Origin: Mycolicibacterium rhodesiae JS60 | GTDB taxonomy: Bacteria > Actinomycetota > Actinomycetes > Mycobacteriales > Mycobacteriaceae | Assembly: GCA_000230935.2 (NCBI GenBank) | Contig: AGIQ01000005.1 | Location: forward strand, 371,758 to 435,757 | DNA: 64,000 bases | Reading direction: 5' to 3' | Shown: in pieces, positions 1 to 8,672 of the stretch | Layout: each line of letters begins with the position of its first letter | How positions within the stretch are numbered: the first letter of the stretch is position 1 | Position numbers and translations under genes: made by a program | Notes under the pieces: generated by a model | Told to the model about the DNA's origin: nothing | The model's input: the letters and a program-made list of their open reading frames with translations, nothing else | Database searches by the model: none

Positions 1-1003
1 ACCGGGGCGCGGGGGCGGGGAACGTCGAGCCCGCCTCGGTGTAGAAGGTGTCCCGCTCGGTGTTGTGCGGTTCGGTGTCGACTTCGGCGAACGACAGCAC
101 CGGTGTGCAGCAGGCGTCGCTACCGGTGAAGACCTTGGCCCAGTGATCGCGATCGTGGGCGGCGAAGGTTGCGGTGAGCACCGCTCGCAGTTCGGGCCAC
201 CGGGTGGTGTCGTTCTGATCGGGCAGGTCGGCGGCGTTCAGGCCCAGCTTCTCGAGCAGTTCGGCGTAGAACTGCGGCTCGATCGCGCCGACCGCGACGT
301 AGCGACCGTCGGAGCATTCGTAGGTGTCGTAGTAGGGCGCGCCGGTATCGAGCATGTTGGTACCGCGGACGTCGCTCCACATGCCCATGTGGCGGAAGGC
401 CCACATCATGTGGACCAGCATGCTGGAGCCATCGACCATCGCCGCGTCGACGACCTGCCCCTCGCCGGAGCGTTCCCGCTCCCACAATGCGGACAAGATG
501 CCGACCAGCAGGAACATCGAGCCGCCGCCGAAATCGCCGGCCAGGTTCAGCGGCGGGACGGGACGTTCATTGACCCGGCCGACGGCGTGCAACAAACCAT
601 TGAGCGAGATGTAGTTGATGTCGTGGCCGGCCTGCTGACTGCGCGGGCCGGTCTGGCCCCAGCCCGTCATGCGGCCGTAGATCAATCGCGGGTTGACCTT
701 GGCGCAATCCTCCGGGCCCAGCCCGAGACGTTCGGTGACACCGGGGCGAAACCCCTCGATGAGCACGTCGGCCTTGGCAATGAGCCCGAGCACCATGTCG
801 CGGTCGGCCGGGTCCTTGAGATTGGCGCCGACCGAACGACGGTTGCGCAGCAGGTAGTCGTTGCTCGGAGTTCCGGTGCCCTTGCCGAGCCGATCGACGC
901 GGACGACGTCGGCGCCCAGGTCGCCGAGGATCATCGCGGCGTGCGGGCCAGGGCCGATGCCGGCCAATTCGACGACGCGCAAACCGCTCAGTGGTCCGGC
1001 CAT
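1..1003 (-). CDS. mcr: alpha-methylacyl-CoA racemase (partial, C-terminus beyond the window)
   Basis: Family III CoA-transferase (CaiB/BaiF) enzyme that epimerises 2-methylacyl-CoA thioesters, needed for beta-oxidation of methyl-branched and sterol side chains. The visible 334 codons begin MAGPLSGLRVVELAG and keep the residues of the characterised mycobacterial MCR active site shifted by one: His127 in GHDIN, Asp157 in LAGDFGG and Glu242. The ATG at 1003 is preceded by GGAGGG at good spacing. It is divergent from a crotonase, the arrangement I recall for Rv1143/Rv1142c. The gene is cut by the left edge, so the last part of the protein is not seen. Confidence 0.93.
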   Translation of the reverse strand, partial: MAGPLSGLRVVELAGIGPGPHAAMILGDLGADVVRVDRLGKGTGTPSNDYLLRNRRSVGANLKDPADRDMVLGLIAKADVLIEGFRPGVTERLGLGPEDCAKVNPRLIYGRMTGWGQTGPRSQQAGHDINYISLNGLLHAVGRVNERPVPPLNLAGDFGGGSMFLLVGILSALWERERSGEGQVVDAAMVDGSSMLVHMMWAFRHMGMWSDVRGTNMLDTGAPYYDTYECSDGRYVAVGAIEPQFYAELLEKLGLNAADLPDQNDTTRWPELRAVLTATFAAHDRDHWAKVFTGSDACCTPVLSFAEVDTEPHNTERDTFYTEAGSTFPAPAPR

Positions 1004-1100
1004 AGGTGTCTACCCTCCAGTTGATTGATCGCCGCCTTACTATTTACACCTGGGCCGCCCCGGCGCGGGCTGCGCCCCCGGATGCGCCTAAGGTGCAGCC

Positions 1101-1907
1101 ATGACGACCATCGACGCTTACACCGGGATCCCGGAACTGACCGTGTCGCTCGACGGCGGACTCCTCGCGCTGACGATGAATCGGCCCGATAGCCTCAACT
1201 CGCTGAACTCCGCGATGCTGCGCACGCTGGCCGATGTCTTGGAGCACGCCGCCGACGACCCGCAGGTGCGGGCGGTGCGCCTGGGTGGGGCAGGCCGGGG
1301 CTTCAGCTCCGGCGCGGGCATCAGCGCCGACGATCAGTCGAACCGGCGAGCGGACACACCGGGTGACGTGCTGCACGGGGCAAATCGCGCGGTGCGGGCG
1401 ATCACGAGTCTGCCCAAGCCGGTGGTGGCCGTGGTGCAGGGGCCGACCGCCGGGGTCGGGGTGTCGCTGGCACTGGCCTGCGACATCGTATTGGCTTCGG
1501 AGAAGGCGTTTTTCCTGCTGGCGTTCACCAAGATCGGGCTGATGCCCGACGGCGGAGCGTCGGCGCTGGTGGCCGCGTCCATCGGCCGGGCCCGCGCGAT
1601 GAAGATGGCACTACTGGCCGAACGTGTCTCGGCCGCCGAGGCTTTCGATATCGGCCTGGTCAGCACGGTGTACCCCGCCGATGAGCTGGAGGCCGGGGTG
1701 GCCGCGGTGATCGACAAGCTGGTGTCCGGCCCGGCGATCGCGCTGCGCAAGACCAAACAGGCGATCAACGCCGCGACGCTGACCGAGTTGGATGCCGCGA
1801 TTGGCCGGGAGAGCGAAGGACAGCTAACCCTGTTGGGATCCAAGGACTTCCGCGAAGGCGCCAGGGCGTTTCAGGAGCACCGCTCGCCAACGTTCACCGA
1901 CGACTAG
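1101..1907 (+). CDS. crotonase-family protein (enoyl-CoA hydratase/isomerase, EchA10-like)
   Basis: 268-residue crotonase-fold protein, expected to act on acyl-CoA in fatty-acid or branched-acid oxidation. The N-terminal LTMNRPDSLNSLN and the oxyanion-hole region GGAGRGFSSGAG (62-73) are typical. The two glutamates of true enoyl-CoA hydratases are absent: the first site reads GPTAGVGVS (114-122) and the second FTKIGLMPDGG (142-152), with Asp150 nearby. That favours an isomerase or another crotonase reaction. A TAAGGT -10 lies at 1089-1094, six bases before the ATG, so the transcript is probably leaderless. It is divergent from mcr, which supports a role in branched acyl-CoA metabolism. Confidence 0.85.
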   Translation: MTTIDAYTGIPELTVSLDGGLLALTMNRPDSLNSLNSAMLRTLADVLEHAADDPQVRAVRLGGAGRGFSSGAGISADDQSNRRADTPGDVLHGANRAVRAITSLPKPVVAVVQGPTAGVGVSLALACDIVLASEKAFFLLAFTKIGLMPDGGASALVAASIGRARAMKMALLAERVSAAEAFDIGLVSTVYPADELEAGVAAVIDKLVSGPAIALRKTKQAINAATLTELDAAIGRESEGQLTLLGSKDFREGARAFQEHRSPTFTDD

Positions 1908-1909
1908 CT

Positions 1910-3898
1910 TCAGACCGAGATCGCGTAGACCGCTCCGCCGCCGTTCGCCCCGACGTAGACGGTGTTTCCATCGGGGCTGATCACGATCGGGCCTGCGTTG
2001 TAGATGTCGTGGATCGTGGTGACGACGTGGTTGGTGGACGTGTCGATGACCGCCACAGTGTTGGTGAAAAGGCTTGCGGCGTAGAGAGTGCTGCCGTCGG
2101 GGCTGATGGCGAGGTCCTTGAACGTGCCCGCAAGGCCGATGGGAATGGTGGCCGTGACGACCTTGGTAGCCGTGTCAACCACGGACACCATGCTCCCGGT
2201 ATCTGAAATCACACCCGAGGTGTCAGCGGGATTGTTGGAGACCACGTAAAGCCTGCTGCCGTCAGGGCTGACCGCCAGGCCTTCGGTGTGAAGGTCGAAG
2301 CCGCCGATGTTGATCGTTGCGTTGATGGCATTGCCGGCAGTGTCGACCACCGCGACAACGCTTGATTCGGTCGTCGAACCGTTCGTGCCGCGAACGAAGA
2401 GCCGTCCGGTGACGTAAAGCTTTGTGCCGTCAGGGCTGAACGCCAGCGCGGTCCCGTTGTGGTAGCTGGGCGAGAATCCGTGGCTGGCAATCGTTGCACC
2501 GACACTGTTGGTGGCGGTGTCGATCACCTTGATCAAACCGTTGTCGCAAATGCCGCTGCAGTTTCCCCAGTAGCTGGTGTCCACGGCATACACCCGGCTT
2601 CCGTCGAGGCTGACCGCGACTGCGGTGGTCGAGCCTGAGGTCACCGAGATGGTGGCAATGACGACGTTGGTGGCGGTGTCGATCACCTGAACGGCGCCGC
2701 CGCCCGGTGTGGTGCTGGTGCTGTAGGTGAGGTCGGTGACGTAGACGTATCGACCGTCGGGGCTGACAGCCAGATCCTGGGGGTTCAGTTTGACGTTGAC
2801 AGTGGCGGTGACCTTTTTGGTGGCGGTGTCGATCACCGACACCGCTCCATTTCCATTGGTGTTGCCGTTCAACACGTAGACGCGTTTGCCGTCGGGGCTG
2901 ATCGCCAGGGATCGAATCCCGGTGCCGGCGTTGATGGTGGTGACGGTGTCTCCCGGGGCCACAGCAAGGGGCAGCACCGGCACGGTGATGGTCTGGACGG
3001 TCGAGGCGACCACAGTGGTGGCCACCACGGTGAAGGAGTCCGTCGTGGTCAGGGTGGCGCTCTGGCGGGCCGCCTGGCTGGGGGTGTAAGAGAACGTGCC
3101 GTCGTAGAAGACGGTCACGACGCCCATGCCGGCGTCGTTGTAGACATAGCTCATGGCCAGCCCGGCGGGCTGGGTGAAGGACCAGGTTCCGGTCACCGTC
3201 CCGGTGACCGGGTCAGGAGTGCCCACGGTGGGGACTCCGGCGACCGGCGTGAAACCCAGGGCGTTGTTCAGGCTGCGGAACATTCCCCACAGCAGTCCGC
3301 CAACCGGATTGGCGGGTGGATACCGGGTGTTCACCCCGAACAGGTTCTCCAGTGCCGACACCAACCCGGCGATCAGCCCGGTGATCGGGTTGGCCGTTGC
3401 CGACGCCCTCGGCATTGCCACGGCTCGAAGAGCCGCCGTGGCCGCCGGCGCGGATCGTGCGGTCACCCCCGTCGCGTTACCAGGAGCCTCGGTGGCAGCG
3501 GTGGTGACCCGGCTCGAGGCGGGTGCCGTCCGCAACCGCAGGCCGGACGCGGGACTGACGCCGAGGCTGGTGGTGCTCGGGACGGCGGCGGCGCCACGGG
3601 GGCGGGGTTTGCCGGTTCTGCCAGGTGTGGTGTTCTCCGATGGCGACGGGGACGGCGTTCTCGCGCTCGGCGGACGAGCGGTGTCCGACCTCTTCCCTAC
3701 CGCCGGGCCGGGACCGCCGGCGTGCCTGGCGGGCGATGACGAATTTTCGGTCCCCGCGCTGTCGGCATGAGCCGCACCGGCAGCGCCGGTCGCCACCGCC
3801 GCCCCCACACCCAGCGCGATCACACCGCTGCCCAACCAGGCATACGGCTGGCGGCTGCGCGTCGATGAACCTTGCGTGTGATCCCTTTTCGCGACCAT
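1910..3898 (-). CDS. exported YVTN-type beta-propeller repeat protein
   Basis: 662-residue exported protein. The start chosen is the ATG at 3898 (MVAKRDHTQGSS), preceded by a G-rich SD; a longer in-frame start at 3952 is less likely. A basic N-terminus and hydrophobic stretch (about 22-42) end in AHA-D, a signal-peptide cleavage pattern common in mycobacteria. A Pro/Ser/Thr/Arg-rich linker follows, then a VCBS/Ig-like segment with a YDGTFSYTP motif, then about seven repeats of the form LAVSPDGxxVYV...VIDTATN in the C-terminal half, which should fold as a beta-propeller. No catalytic motif is seen; a binding or cell-surface role is only inference. Confidence 0.85.
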   Translation of the reverse strand: MVAKRDHTQGSSTRSRQPYAWLGSGVIALGVGAAVATGAAGAAHADSAGTENSSSPARHAGGPGPAVGKRSDTARPPSARTPSPSPSENTTPGRTGKPRPRGAAAVPSTTSLGVSPASGLRLRTAPASSRVTTAATEAPGNATGVTARSAPAATAALRAVAMPRASATANPITGLIAGLVSALENLFGVNTRYPPANPVGGLLWGMFRSLNNALGFTPVAGVPTVGTPDPVTGTVTGTWSFTQPAGLAMSYVYNDAGMGVVTVFYDGTFSYTPSQAARQSATLTTTDSFTVVATTVVASTVQTITVPVLPLAVAPGDTVTTINAGTGIRSLAISPDGKRVYVLNGNTNGNGAVSVIDTATKKVTATVNVKLNPQDLAVSPDGRYVYVTDLTYSTSTTPGGGAVQVIDTATNVVIATISVTSGSTTAVAVSLDGSRVYAVDTSYWGNCSGICDNGLIKVIDTATNSVGATIASHGFSPSYHNGTALAFSPDGTKLYVTGRLFVRGTNGSTTESSVVAVVDTAGNAINATINIGGFDLHTEGLAVSPDGSRLYVVSNNPADTSGVISDTGSMVSVVDTATKVVTATIPIGLAGTFKDLAISPDGSTLYAASLFTNTVAVIDTSTNHVVTTIHDIYNAGPIVISPDGNTVYVGANGGGAVYAISV

Positions 3899-3972
3899 TG
3901 CGCACCCCCGAACTGCCGGTCGTCGTACCCGGAGAATAGACGGTTGCGTCAATTAATGCCGGTCGACGACCA

Positions 3973-3988
3973 TTTCGGCTGACCGAAA
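3973..3988. promoter_or_regulatory. short dyad in a divergent promoter region
   Basis: TTTCGGCTGACCGAAA is a perfect 6-bp dyad with a 4-bp spacer. It lies between the divergent YVTN-protein gene and the MFS gene (starts 3898 and 4031). It could be an operator for either promoter; no cognate regulator is encoded next to it. Confidence 0.3.
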
Positions 3989-4030
3989 ATCGTTGGACGC
4001 GACCCCATCGGCTCAGCGACCATCGACGAC

Positions 4031-5317
4031 ATGAGCACGCCCTGCGACATCGACGAGCCGGTGAGGAGCACCGGTCGCTGGCGCGTGCTCGCGCCCTTCG
4101 AATTCCGCGAGTTTCGCCTGCTCATCGCGGCGATGTCGCTGTTCTTGTTCGCCGAAGGCATGTGGACGGTGGTGATGGCTCTTCAGGTCATCGCCCTGGC
4201 CGACGACCCCGCCGCGCTATCCCTGGTCGCGGCGTGCCTTGCCGGCGGAATGCTGGCCTTCATGCTGGTCGGCGGTATCGTCGCCGACCGCGCTCCGCAG
4301 CGGGCGATCATCATCGCCGTCGAGGCCGCCAATGCCACGGCCACCGGCGCGGTAGCCGTCCTCGGCTTGCTCGGCGAACTGAAGCTATGGCATATGGCCG
4401 TTGCCGCAACGGTTCTCGGCATCGGCGCGGCATTTTTCTTCCCGGCCTACAACGCCTACTTACCCCGGATCCTGCCGGCTGAACACCTGCTGGCCGCCAA
4501 CGGCGTCGAAGGCGCGGTCCGGCCGACCCTGCAGCAGGCCGTCGGTCCCGCGGTGGCCGGTGTCCTGGTCGGGCTCACCTTCCCGGCGCTCGGCTCGGTG
4601 ACGGTGACGGTGCTGATGGTGATCGGGCTGGTGCTCCTGGTGTCGATGCGCCCCGGCCCGGGCGAGCACATCGTCATGGCCGTCGAACGCGAAAAGCCGC
4701 ACGTGCTCACCGATCTGCGCGACGGCCTGAGCTTCGTGGTACGCACGCCGTGGCTGCGCTGGACCCTGCTGTTCGCCAGCACCTGGGTGTTCCTGGCACT
4801 GGGCCCGATCGAGGTGCTGTTGCCGTTCATCGCCCGCGAGCGATTCGCCCACGGCGAGCAGGTCTACGGGCTGATGCTCGCCGCGTTCGGGGTGGGCAGT
4901 GCGATCGGCGCGGTCGTCGTGTCCTCGCGACCACTGCCGCGGCGCTACCTCACGGTGATGATGACGATGTGGGGGGTGGGCTCGCTGCCGTTCGTGATCG
5001 TCGGGACCACGTCCTCGCTGCCGGTGATGCTGATCGCGCTGTTCGTCATCGGTCTCGCCGAAGGCGCCGGCGTCATCTGGGGCACCCTGCTACAGCGCCG
5101 GGTGCCGCCGCACATGCTGGGCCGGGTGTCGAGCCTGGACTTCTTCGTCTCGCTCGCGTTCATGCCGGTGTCGATGGCTGTCGCCGGGCCGCTGTCGAAG
5201 GTGGTTCCCGTCGAGGTCATCTTCGCCGTGACCGGTATCGCGCCCGTGCTACTGGCCGCGATCGCGCTCATCGCGGCGCGGATGCCGCGTGACGAAATCG
5301 CCCACCCGCTCAGCTGA
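4031..5317 (+). CDS. MFS transporter, probable drug/siderophore exporter type
   Basis: 428-residue major facilitator superfamily protein of the inner membrane with about 12 hydrophobic segments. The layout resembles the MFS_3/EntS-like group: a short cytosolic N-terminus, ADRAPQRAII in the loop after TM2 in place of the usual motif A, and a duplicated C-terminal half. A central cytosolic loop (about 212-230) contains EREKPHVLTDLRDGLSFVVRT, split here as EREKPHV and DGLSFVVRT. Substrate cannot be told from sequence; export of a small hydrophobic molecule is inferred from the family. It stands alone, convergent with the CPBP gene. Confidence 0.85.
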   Translation: MSTPCDIDEPVRSTGRWRVLAPFEFREFRLLIAAMSLFLFAEGMWTVVMALQVIALADDPAALSLVAACLAGGMLAFMLVGGIVADRAPQRAIIIAVEAANATATGAVAVLGLLGELKLWHMAVAATVLGIGAAFFFPAYNAYLPRILPAEHLLAANGVEGAVRPTLQQAVGPAVAGVLVGLTFPALGSVTVTVLMVIGLVLLVSMRPGPGEHIVMAVEREKPHVLTDLRDGLSFVVRTPWLRWTLLFASTWVFLALGPIEVLLPFIARERFAHGEQVYGLMLAAFGVGSAIGAVVVSSRPLPRRYLTVMMTMWGVGSLPFVIVGTTSSLPVMLIALFVIGLAEGAGVIWGTLLQRRVPPHMLGRVSSLDFFVSLAFMPVSMAVAGPLSKVVPVEVIFAVTGIAPVLLAAIALIAARMPRDEIAHPLS

Positions 5318-5323
5318 TTCGGG

Positions 5324-5953
5324 CTAGAGCACGCCGAACATCGGCGGCAGTGCCAGCACCATGATCAGCCCCCACACCACGTGGGTGAGGACCGGTGCCA
5401 GCACTCCGCCGGTGGCTCGGCGCTCCCAGGCACACACCGCGCCCAGGATGAGGGCCGCGAAACCGAGCATCGGGTTGCCGGTCGCCGTCGTCGTAACGGC
5501 ATACAACAGTGTGGAGATCACCACCGGATGGAACCCACCCAGCGCGGGGTAGAGCGCGCCGCGAAAGAACAATTCCTCGGCGAACCCGTTCACCAGCGTG
5601 ATCACCACGACCAGCGCCAGGCTCCCGTGGTTGGCGTATTCCAGCACGCGGGTGATGCGCTCGGCGACCGGCCCGATCTCACGGACGACCAGCCCGCCCA
5701 GCACGAAGACCCCGCCGAGTAGCAGTCCGATGGCGATCCCGGTGAGCACGGGGCGCCGGTTGCGCCCGCCCCACCGGATGCAGCCCAGGTGCAGGGGCCC
5801 GGACAACACCGCCCCGAGCGCCCACACCGCCGCCAGCGTCAGCGTCAGCCAGTAGAACGTCGTGTCGCCGGGCGTCCGGGTCAACGAGTAGCCGAGCAGC
5901 GCCGCCCCGAGCACCAGCACCACGCACACCACGATTCGCCTGCGTCGCACCAT
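5324..5953 (-). CDS. CPBP-family intramembrane glutamic endopeptidase
   Basis: Membrane protein of 209 residues with several hydrophobic helices and the CPBP (Abi) signature EELFFRG in helix form (GFAEELFFRGALYP), followed by a second motif around HVVWG. CPBP proteins include CAAX prenyl proteases and bacteriocin-immunity proteins; the bacterial substrate is usually unknown. The ATG at 5953 is chosen because AGGAA lies upstream and it avoids overlapping the previous gene; an ATG at 6022 in the same frame would overlap it by about 40 bp. It lies 28 bp downstream of the NAD-binding gene and is probably cotranscribed with it. Confidence 0.82.
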   Translation of the reverse strand: MVRRRRIVVCVVLVLGAALLGYSLTRTPGDTTFYWLTLTLAAVWALGAVLSGPLHLGCIRWGGRNRRPVLTGIAIGLLLGGVFVLGGLVVREIGPVAERITRVLEYANHGSLALVVVITLVNGFAEELFFRGALYPALGGFHPVVISTLLYAVTTTATGNPMLGFAALILGAVCAWERRATGGVLAPVLTHVVWGLIMVLALPPMFGVL

Positions 5954-5981
5954 CGACGGCCATTCCTGTTGCGACACAGCA

Positions 5982-7160
5982 TTATTGGTGACAACGGCGC
6001 GAATGTCGGCCAGCGTGGTCATCGGGGTGAACCTTCGACAGCAGCAGGTCCAGGCCGGTGCGGAGCGCGCCGGCCAACGGTCCGGGCACCGCGTCGATCA
6101 GCCCCAGCGCGGGTCGCGCGACCGCCGGCGTCACCGTCGCCGCCATCCGCCGCAGCCGCAACACGTCTCCCCCGGCCCAGATCGGATCACTGTCGGCGAG
6201 GTGATGCGGGTCGGCCAGCTCGTCGACCGGACGCGGCCGCCGGCTGGACACCGCCGCGGCGACGGCATCGTCGATGGCGGTGAGGCCACCCGGCGGATCG
6301 GGCACGTGGTCACGTAGGACAGTGTCGGAGGCCGTCATCGGATGGTCCAGCGATTCGATGAGATCGGCGGCCAGCCCGGTCGGCACCGGCACCGCGGCAC
6401 CCGCCACCCGGCCGACGACACCACGCGGCACGATGTCGCGCATCGGCAGGCCGGCACGGACGGCGCCCACCGCGTCGATATAGATCGACAAGAGCTCGCG
6501 ATAGGTCATCCTGCCCGGCCCGGCGATGTCGTACGACCCGGCGGGCACGACCGCCTGGTCGGCCGCGGCCAGCAAGTAATACAGCACGTCCCGGATCGAG
6601 ATCGGGTCGATGTCGTGATCGGCCCAGGGCGGCAACGGAATCAGCCAGAATCGGTCCCCGACGTAGCGGACCATTTCGAACGACGTCGACCCGGCGCCGA
6701 CGATGACCGCCGCGCCGAGCCAGACCAGTTCCGGGCCGCCGTCGATGGCGAGCGCAGCGGCCACCTCGGCGCGGCTGGCCAAATGTTCGGAGAGACGGCC
6801 GCCGTCGGGCACGAACGCGCCGAGGTACACGATCCGCTTCACCGCCGCCGCCTTGGCCCCGGCCGCGACATTGGCGGCGCTGGCATTGTCACGCCGGCGA
6901 AAGTCGGGCTCGCCGATCGCATGCACCAGGTAGTAGACGACGTCGATCGGGCCGGCGACGGTGAACGCCGTCTCGACCGACGTCGGGTCGTCGGCATCCA
7001 GCACGACGGCCTGCACGCGATCACACCAGCCGAACCGGCCGAGCTTCGCCGGGTCCCGGGTGGCCGCGACGACCTCGTGTCGGGCCTCGAGCAGCCCGGC
7101 GATCAGCCGGGAGCCGACGTATCCGGTGGCACCGGTGACCAGAATCCGCAGCGCGTTCAC
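5982..7160 (-). CDS. NAD(P)-binding protein, atypical SDR/NmrA type
   Basis: 392-residue protein that starts NALRILVTGATGYVGSRL, a glycine-rich Rossmann motif GATGYVG of extended/atypical short-chain dehydrogenases. It contains VYYLVHAIG and IVYLGA strands typical of NmrA-like proteins and lacks an evident YxxxK. The GTG at 7160 is preferred over an upstream TTG at 7193 because the conserved fold starts there. The C-terminal third holds a separate helical region (about 300-392). The family includes sugar-nucleotide epimerases, complex-I assembly proteins and redox sensors, so the substrate is unknown. Upstream lies the gamma-carbonic anhydrase gene; downstream the CPBP protease. Confidence 0.75.
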   Translation of the reverse strand: MNALRILVTGATGYVGSRLIAGLLEARHEVVAATRDPAKLGRFGWCDRVQAVVLDADDPTSVETAFTVAGPIDVVYYLVHAIGEPDFRRRDNASAANVAAGAKAAAVKRIVYLGAFVPDGGRLSEHLASRAEVAAALAIDGGPELVWLGAAVIVGAGSTSFEMVRYVGDRFWLIPLPPWADHDIDPISIRDVLYYLLAAADQAVVPAGSYDIAGPGRMTYRELLSIYIDAVGAVRAGLPMRDIVPRGVVGRVAGAAVPVPTGLAADLIESLDHPMTASDTVLRDHVPDPPGGLTAIDDAVAAAVSSRRPRPVDELADPHHLADSDPIWAGGDVLRLRRMAATVTPAVARPALGLIDAVPGPLAGALRTGLDLLLSKVHPDDHAGRHSRRCHQ

Positions 7161-7195
7161 GCTAGGACTATCGGCAATCTGGCGCAGGCGCAAAC

Positions 7196-7726
7196 CTAGT
7201 CAGGGTCGCGGTGCAGGTCGATGAGGTGTTCGTACACCGCGGCGTTGAGGTTGTTGCCGTCGCGCTCTGCGTCGGTCAGCTCGCGCCGGACCTTGGCCGG
7301 CACGCCGGCCACCAGCGAGCGCGGCGGCACCACCATGCCCTGGGGTACCACCGCGCCGGCGCCCACGATCGACCCTGCGCCGATCACGGCGCCGTTGAGC
7401 ACGATCGCGCCCATCCCGACCAGGGACCCGTCCTCGACCGTGCAGCCGTGCAGCACGGCATTGTGCCCGACGGTCACGCCGGCACCGATCCGCACCGGAA
7501 ATCCCGGGTCGACGTGCACCGTGGCGCCATCCTGAACATTGCTGCCGTGGCCGACGTCGATCCACTCGGCTTCGGCACGCAACGTCGCCGAGTACCAGAC
7601 GCTGACGCGGGCCGCGAGCCGTACCTGACCGATCACGGCCGCGTTGGGCGCGACCCAGGATTCGTCGTGCAGTTCGGGAGAGTGCCCGCGGATGGACATG
7701 ATCAGGGGTTCGGCCATGGCCGTCAT
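7196..7726 (-). CDS. gamma-carbonic anhydrase family protein
   Basis: 176-residue left-handed beta-helix protein made of hexapeptide repeats such as VTVGHNAVLHGC and IVLNGAVIGAGSIVGAGAVV. The gamma-CA histidine ligand positions are seen in VGHNAVLHG; the length matches the family (Rv3525c-like, about 174 aa). Such proteins bind zinc or iron and hydrate CO2 or bind acyl groups; activity here is not proven by sequence. The start at 7726 (MTAMAEPLIM) is chosen because the fold begins just after it; ATG at 7717 is an alternative. The gene ends 35 bp before the next gene's start, so an operon is likely. Confidence 0.85.
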   Translation of the reverse strand: MTAMAEPLIMSIRGHSPELHDESWVAPNAAVIGQVRLAARVSVWYSATLRAEAEWIDVGHGSNVQDGATVHVDPGFPVRIGAGVTVGHNAVLHGCTVEDGSLVGMGAIVLNGAVIGAGSIVGAGAVVPQGMVVPPRSLVAGVPAKVRRELTDAERDGNNLNAAVYEHLIDLHRDPD

Positions 7727-7910
7727 CGTAGGCAGACGCCCATCAGCTGCCCTGGAAGACCTTGCGGTGGCCCGACGGTGACATGCCCAGACCAGGCTTT
7801 TCACCAGCCGTTTTGAGACTCACACTTTGCTGCACGTACGATTCTTCGCGGCGCAGCGGTAACGGGGACCCGCATTTCGCCGACTCCACTAGAGACTCAA
7901 AGGAGCCGAA

Positions 7911-8672
7911 GTGAGCACACGTACCAAGTCCCTGGGCGTCGCCGCGGCGCTGGCCGCCATCGCCGTCGCGATTCCCACCGCGATTCAGGCCTACGCCGAT
8001 CCGACGCCCACGACCACCACCCCGGCCGCGCCGGCGACCACGACGACGATCCCGGTGCCGAGCGTGAGCACGCTGCCCGACCCGCAGGGCCCGGGCTGCG
8101 ACGCCTACAAGAACCGGATCCCGGCCGGTGCCGGCTCGTTCACGAGCATGGGGACGCAGAACGCGACGGCGGCCATCGCCGCCAATCCGGATCTGAGCAC
8201 CTTCAGCGCGGCGATCTCCGGCGGGCTCAACCCGGCCGTCAACATCGCCAGCGTGATCGACGGCGGCCCGTATGTGGTGTTCGCACCGACCAACGACGCG
8301 TTCGCCAAGCTCGACGAGGCCCAGCTGGCGGCGCTCAAGAGCGACCCGGCTCTGCTGACGTCGACGCTCTTCTACCACCTGGTGCTCGGCTACCTCGGCC
8401 CCGACGACCTGCACGGCAAGATGCCGACGCAGCAGGGCAGCGTCGTGGACGTCACCGGCAAGGGCGGCGACATCAAGATCAACGACGACGTGAAGGTGCT
8501 GTGCGGCTACACCGCCGCCGGCGCTTACATCTACATGATCGACACGGTGCTCAGCCCCGGTGACGCGCCGACGCCGAACACGGCGTCCAGCACAACGAGC
8601 ACGTCGAGCACCGAAACGACCTCGACGACGCCAACGACACCGACGACAACGACAACGTCGAAGCCGGCCTAG
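7911..8672 (+). CDS. exported fasciclin-domain protein (MPT70-like)
   Basis: 253-residue secreted protein with a signal peptide (STRTKSLGVAAALAAIAVAIPTA region, cleavage near AYA-D), a Thr/Pro linker, one fasciclin (FAS1) domain (about 62-215) with the H1 motif VVFAPTNDAFAKL and H2-like FYHLVLGYL, and a C-terminal Thr/Ser tail of about 35 residues that is probably O-mannosylated. FAS1 proteins act in adhesion or matrix binding; MPT70/MPB83 are the mycobacterial examples. GTG start with AAAGGAGCC at 7899-7907. Its TAG shares a ctag tetranucleotide with the stop of the convergent crotonase gene. Confidence 0.9.
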   Translation: MSTRTKSLGVAAALAAIAVAIPTAIQAYADPTPTTTTPAAPATTTTIPVPSVSTLPDPQGPGCDAYKNRIPAGAGSFTSMGTQNATAAIAANPDLSTFSAAISGGLNPAVNIASVIDGGPYVVFAPTNDAFAKLDEAQLAALKSDPALLTSTLFYHLVLGYLGPDDLHGKMPTQQGSVVDVTGKGGDIKINDDVKVLCGYTAAGAYIYMIDTVLSPGDAPTPNTASSTTSTSSTETTSTTPTTPTTTTTSKPA

